A DNA stretch of 15,324 nt from an uncultured Gemmatimonadota bacterium (GTDB taxonomy: Bacteria; Gemmatimonadota; Gemmatimonadetes; Gemmatimonadales; GWC2-71-9). Below, piece by piece: positions 13,035 through 15,324 of this stretch. The stretch is taken from contig CAMLLJ010000034.1 of NCBI GenBank assembly GCA_946480845.1, forward strand, positions 1-15,324. Direction: 5' to 3'. The position numbers and the translations under genes were made by a program. The notes below the pieces were generated by a model, which ran no database searches, had not been told where the DNA came from, and saw only the letters and a program-made list of their open reading frames with translations. Position 1 is the first letter of the stretch, and the number at the start of each line of letters is the position of its first letter.

Positions 13035-15324
13035 ATGTCCTTCGTTCACCTGCATACCCATAGCGAATACTCACTTCTCGACGGCGCCAACCGGCTCCCC
13101 GAGCTGGTGGGGCACGTGCGCCGGATGGGCATGGACAGCCTGGCCGTGACCGACCACGGCAACATGCACGCCGCCTGGTCGTTCTACGAGGAAGCCCGCG
13201 CCCAGAAGATCCGCCCCATCCTCGGCTTCGAGGCCTATCTGGCCTTCGGGCCCCGCCAGGCGCGGGAAAAGCAGCCCGGCGCGCCCGGCATCTACAGCCA
13301 TCTCGTCCTGCTGGCCCGGAACCGCGAGGGCTACCGCAATCTCGTGCGCCTGACCTCGATCGGGTACACCGAGGGCTTCTACCGCCGCCCCCGGATCGAC
13401 CGCGAGGTGCTGGAGCGCCACTCGGACGGCATCGTGTGCCTGGCCGCCTGCCTGTCGGGGGAAGTGGCGCTGCACCTCCGCCAAGGCCGCTACGACGACG
13501 CGAAGCGCAGTGCGGAGTGGTTTGCCGCCACCTTCGGCCGCGACAACTTCTGGCTCGAGATCCAGAAGCACGGGATTGCCGAGGAGGACCTCGTCACCCG
13601 CGGCATGCTCGAGCTGGGCCGCGAGCTGGGCCTCGGCGTAGTGGCCACCAACGACGCGCACTATCTCCGCAAGGAGGACGCCGAGGCGCACGACGTGCTG
13701 CTGGCGATCGGCACGGGCAGCGACCTCGACGACCCGAAGCGGTTCCGTTTCACCGGCACCGAGTCGTACGTGAAGAGCGAGCAGGAGATGCGCGCGCTCT
13801 TCCCGGAGCACCTGGAGACGCTGGCCAATACCCAGGTGGTGGCCGACCGCTGCGAGTTCGACTTCGAGAAGCGCTACTACCTGCCCAGCTTCCCCAAGCC
13901 GCCCGAGTACGCCACCGACGAGGCGCTGCTGCGCCACCTGACCGAGACGGGCGCCGCCGGGCGCTACGGGACTCCCCTCCCCGCCGCGGTCTCGGAGCGG
14001 ATGGAGTACGAGCTGGGCGTGATCAACCGCGCGGGGTATGCGGGGTACTTCCTGATCGTCCAGGACTTCATCCACGCGGCTCGCGAGCGCGGGATCCCGG
14101 TGGGGCCTGGCCGCGGCTCGGCGGCCGGCTCGCTCGTGGCGTACGCGCTCGGGATCACCAACGTCTGCCCGCTCCGGTTCGACCTCCTCTTCGAGCGCTT
14201 CCTCAACCCCGAGCGCGTGTCGATGCCCGACATCGACATCGACTTCTGCTTCGAGCGCCGGGGCGAGGTGATCGAGTACGTGCGCGAGCGCTACGGCCGC
14301 GACAGCGTGGGACAGATCGTCACCTTTGGCACCATGAAGGCCCGCGCCGCCATGAAGGACGTGGCCCGGGTGCTGCGCATTCCCCCGGGCGAGGCGGACA
14401 AGCTGACCAAGCTGGTGCCCTCGGGGCCGGCATACAGCCTGTCCATCCCCGAGGCCGTGAAGAAGGTGGACGAGCTGCGCGACGCGGTGCGCACCAACCC
14501 CTCCTACCAGCGCCTGGTGGAGCTCAGCTCGCGCATCGAGGGGATCAGCCGGCACATGTCGGTGCACGCCGCCGGCATCGTGATCGCCCCGGGGCCGCTC
14601 GCGGAGTACGTCCCCGTGTGCACGGCGCCGACCAAGGGGGCCGGCGCGGGGAACGGCGGCGAGGACTCGATCATCACCCAGTTCGAGATGGGGCCGCTGG
14701 AGAAGGTCGGCATGCTCAAGATGGACATGCTCGGCCTCAAGACGCTCACCGTAATTCACGATGCGGTGGCCATGATCGCGCAGCGGCACGGCGTCGCGCT
14801 CGACATGGACGCCCTGCCGCTCGACGACCCCAGGGTGTACGAGATCCTCAGGCAGGGCCGCACGGCGGGCGTCTTCCAGTTCGAGTCGCCGCTCGCCACC
14901 GAGACGCTCCGGGCCATGCGGTGCGACCGCTTCGACGACCTGGTCGCCTCCAACGCGCTGCTCCGCCCCGGCCCGCTCGACGCGGGCATGCACACCGTCT
15001 TCATCCGGCGGAAGCTCGGGCTCGAGAAGGTGGCGTACCCGCACCCGCTCCTCGAGGAGGTGCTGGAGCCCACCTACGGCGTCATCACCTACCAGGAACA
15101 GGTGATGCGGATCGCCAACGTTCTGGCGGGCTTCTCGCTGGCCGAGGCGGACGTGCTGCGGAAGGCCGTGGGCAAGAAGGACGCCGAGCTGATCCGGAAG
15201 GAACTGGGCAGGTTCGTCGAGCGCGCAGTTGCCCAGGGCCACCCGAAGAAGCTGGCCGAGGAACTGGCAGCCCAGATCGAGACCTTCGGCCGCTACGGGT
15301 TCAACAAGTCGCACTCGGTGGCCT
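13035..15324 (+). CDS. dnaE: DNA polymerase III alpha subunit, N-terminal 763 codons (3' end outside the window)
   Basis: This is the replicative DNA polymerase. The frame is open to the window edge and shows about two thirds of a normal DnaE. The ATG at 13035 gives the canonical MSFVHLHTHSEYSLLDGA; AGGGG only 2 bases upstream is an unusually close ribosome-binding site, and there is no in-frame start nearby. The PHP domain (about 1-270) keeps every expected metal ligand: His7, His9, His41 in TDHGN, Glu66 in GFEAY, His89, Cys139, Asp207 and His209 in NDAHYL. The palm has GPGRGSAAGSLVAYALG and the catalytic aspartates in MPDIDIDF (Asp399, 401, 403) plus Asp564 in KMDMLGL. FGTMKARAAMKDVARVL, SVHAAGIVI, ASNALLRPGP and the FNKSHSVA block near the edge are also typical. 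A short Gly-rich insert (GAGAGNGGED) precedes ITQFEM. It is transcribed divergently from the protease lipoprotein. Confidence 0.97.
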   Translation, partial: MSFVHLHTHSEYSLLDGANRLPELVGHVRRMGMDSLAVTDHGNMHAAWSFYEEARAQKIRPILGFEAYLAFGPRQAREKQPGAPGIYSHLVLLARNREGYRNLVRLTSIGYTEGFYRRPRIDREVLERHSDGIVCLAACLSGEVALHLRQGRYDDAKRSAEWFAATFGRDNFWLEIQKHGIAEEDLVTRGMLELGRELGLGVVATNDAHYLRKEDAEAHDVLLAIGTGSDLDDPKRFRFTGTESYVKSEQEMRALFPEHLETLANTQVVADRCEFDFEKRYYLPSFPKPPEYATDEALLRHLTETGAAGRYGTPLPAAVSERMEYELGVINRAGYAGYFLIVQDFIHAARERGIPVGPGRGSAAGSLVAYALGITNVCPLRFDLLFERFLNPERVSMPDIDIDFCFERRGEVIEYVRERYGRDSVGQIVTFGTMKARAAMKDVARVLRIPPGEADKLTKLVPSGPAYSLSIPEAVKKVDELRDAVRTNPSYQRLVELSSRIEGISRHMSVHAAGIVIAPGPLAEYVPVCTAPTKGAGAGNGGEDSIITQFEMGPLEKVGMLKMDMLGLKTLTVIHDAVAMIAQRHGVALDMDALPLDDPRVYEILRQGRTAGVFQFESPLATETLRAMRCDRFDDLVASNALLRPGPLDAGMHTVFIRRKLGLEKVAYPHPLLEEVLEPTYGVITYQEQVMRIANVLAGFSLAEADVLRKAVGKKDAELIRKELGRFVERAVAQGHPKKLAEELAAQIETFGRYGFNKSHSVA

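Noticed and set aside
12836..13063. Possible 75-codon gene in the region before dnaE
   Set aside because: It starts with TTG inside the -35 hexamer, has no ribosome-binding site, overlaps the dnaE start and has no recognisable content.
13071..15314. Open frame of about 747 codons on the minus strand opposite dnaE
   Set aside because: The + strand clearly encodes conserved DnaE throughout. The antisense translation is full of His, Arg, Ala, Val and Gly with no recognisable domain, the usual by-product of very high GC at third positions.

Overview
The window is a compact, very GC-rich bacterial chromosome segment. Third positions are strongly G/C and GTG starts are frequent. Several genes overlap by 1 to 4 bases, and secreted proteins and lipoproteins have Ala/Pro/Gly-rich tails and linkers. 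Together these suggest a soil-type high-GC bacterium such as a member of the Gemmatimonadota. That placement is an inference from style and gene content, because no rRNA or other decisive marker is present.

Bases 1-6999 (+) form one tightly packed run: the end of lipA (lipoyl synthase), pdhA and pdhB (E1 alpha and beta), pdhC (E2, one lipoyl domain), lpdA (E3), a 148-residue four-helix membrane protein of unknown function, lipB (octanoyltransferase) and a small cytoplasmic-type sulfite-oxidase-fold molybdopterin enzyme. The run carries a complete 2-oxoacid dehydrogenase complex, most probably pyruvate dehydrogenase. It also carries both enzymes of endogenous lipoylation: LipB loads octanoate on the E2 lipoyl lysine, LipA inserts the two sulfurs, and Lpd reoxidises the dihydrolipoyl arm. 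lpdA, the membrane gene, lipB and the molybdoenzyme are joined by three successive GTGA stop/start overlaps, so they are probably co-translated.

Bases 7000-9100 hold an unrecognised 184-residue helical protein (+) convergent with an M20-family metallo-dipeptidase (-). A hairpin lies between them. Bases 9100-9930 hold a small exported, probably disordered protein with a -10-like element upstream and a very strong 13-bp terminator hairpin downstream.

Bases 9936-12776 (-) are a two-gene cluster of envelope or secreted metalloproteases: an M30/hyicolysin-like lipoprotein followed by a PF10023-type predicted aminopeptidase. Bases 12777-13034 are a divergent control region in which the two outward promoters appear to share one -35 core. 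It is followed by a roughly 160-base dnaE leader with two hairpins. Bases 13035-15324 (+) are the first 763 codons of dnaE, the replicative polymerase alpha subunit. Its PHP domain keeps the full metal-ligand set.

Most of the window is housekeeping. I saw no CRISPR array, transposon, tRNA, rRNA, riboswitch or defence system. The observations most worth following up are an altered thiamine-diphosphate motif in PdhA, the unknown membrane protein and molybdoenzyme embedded in the lipoylation operon, the shared -35 divergent promoter, and the DnaE leader and PHP domain.
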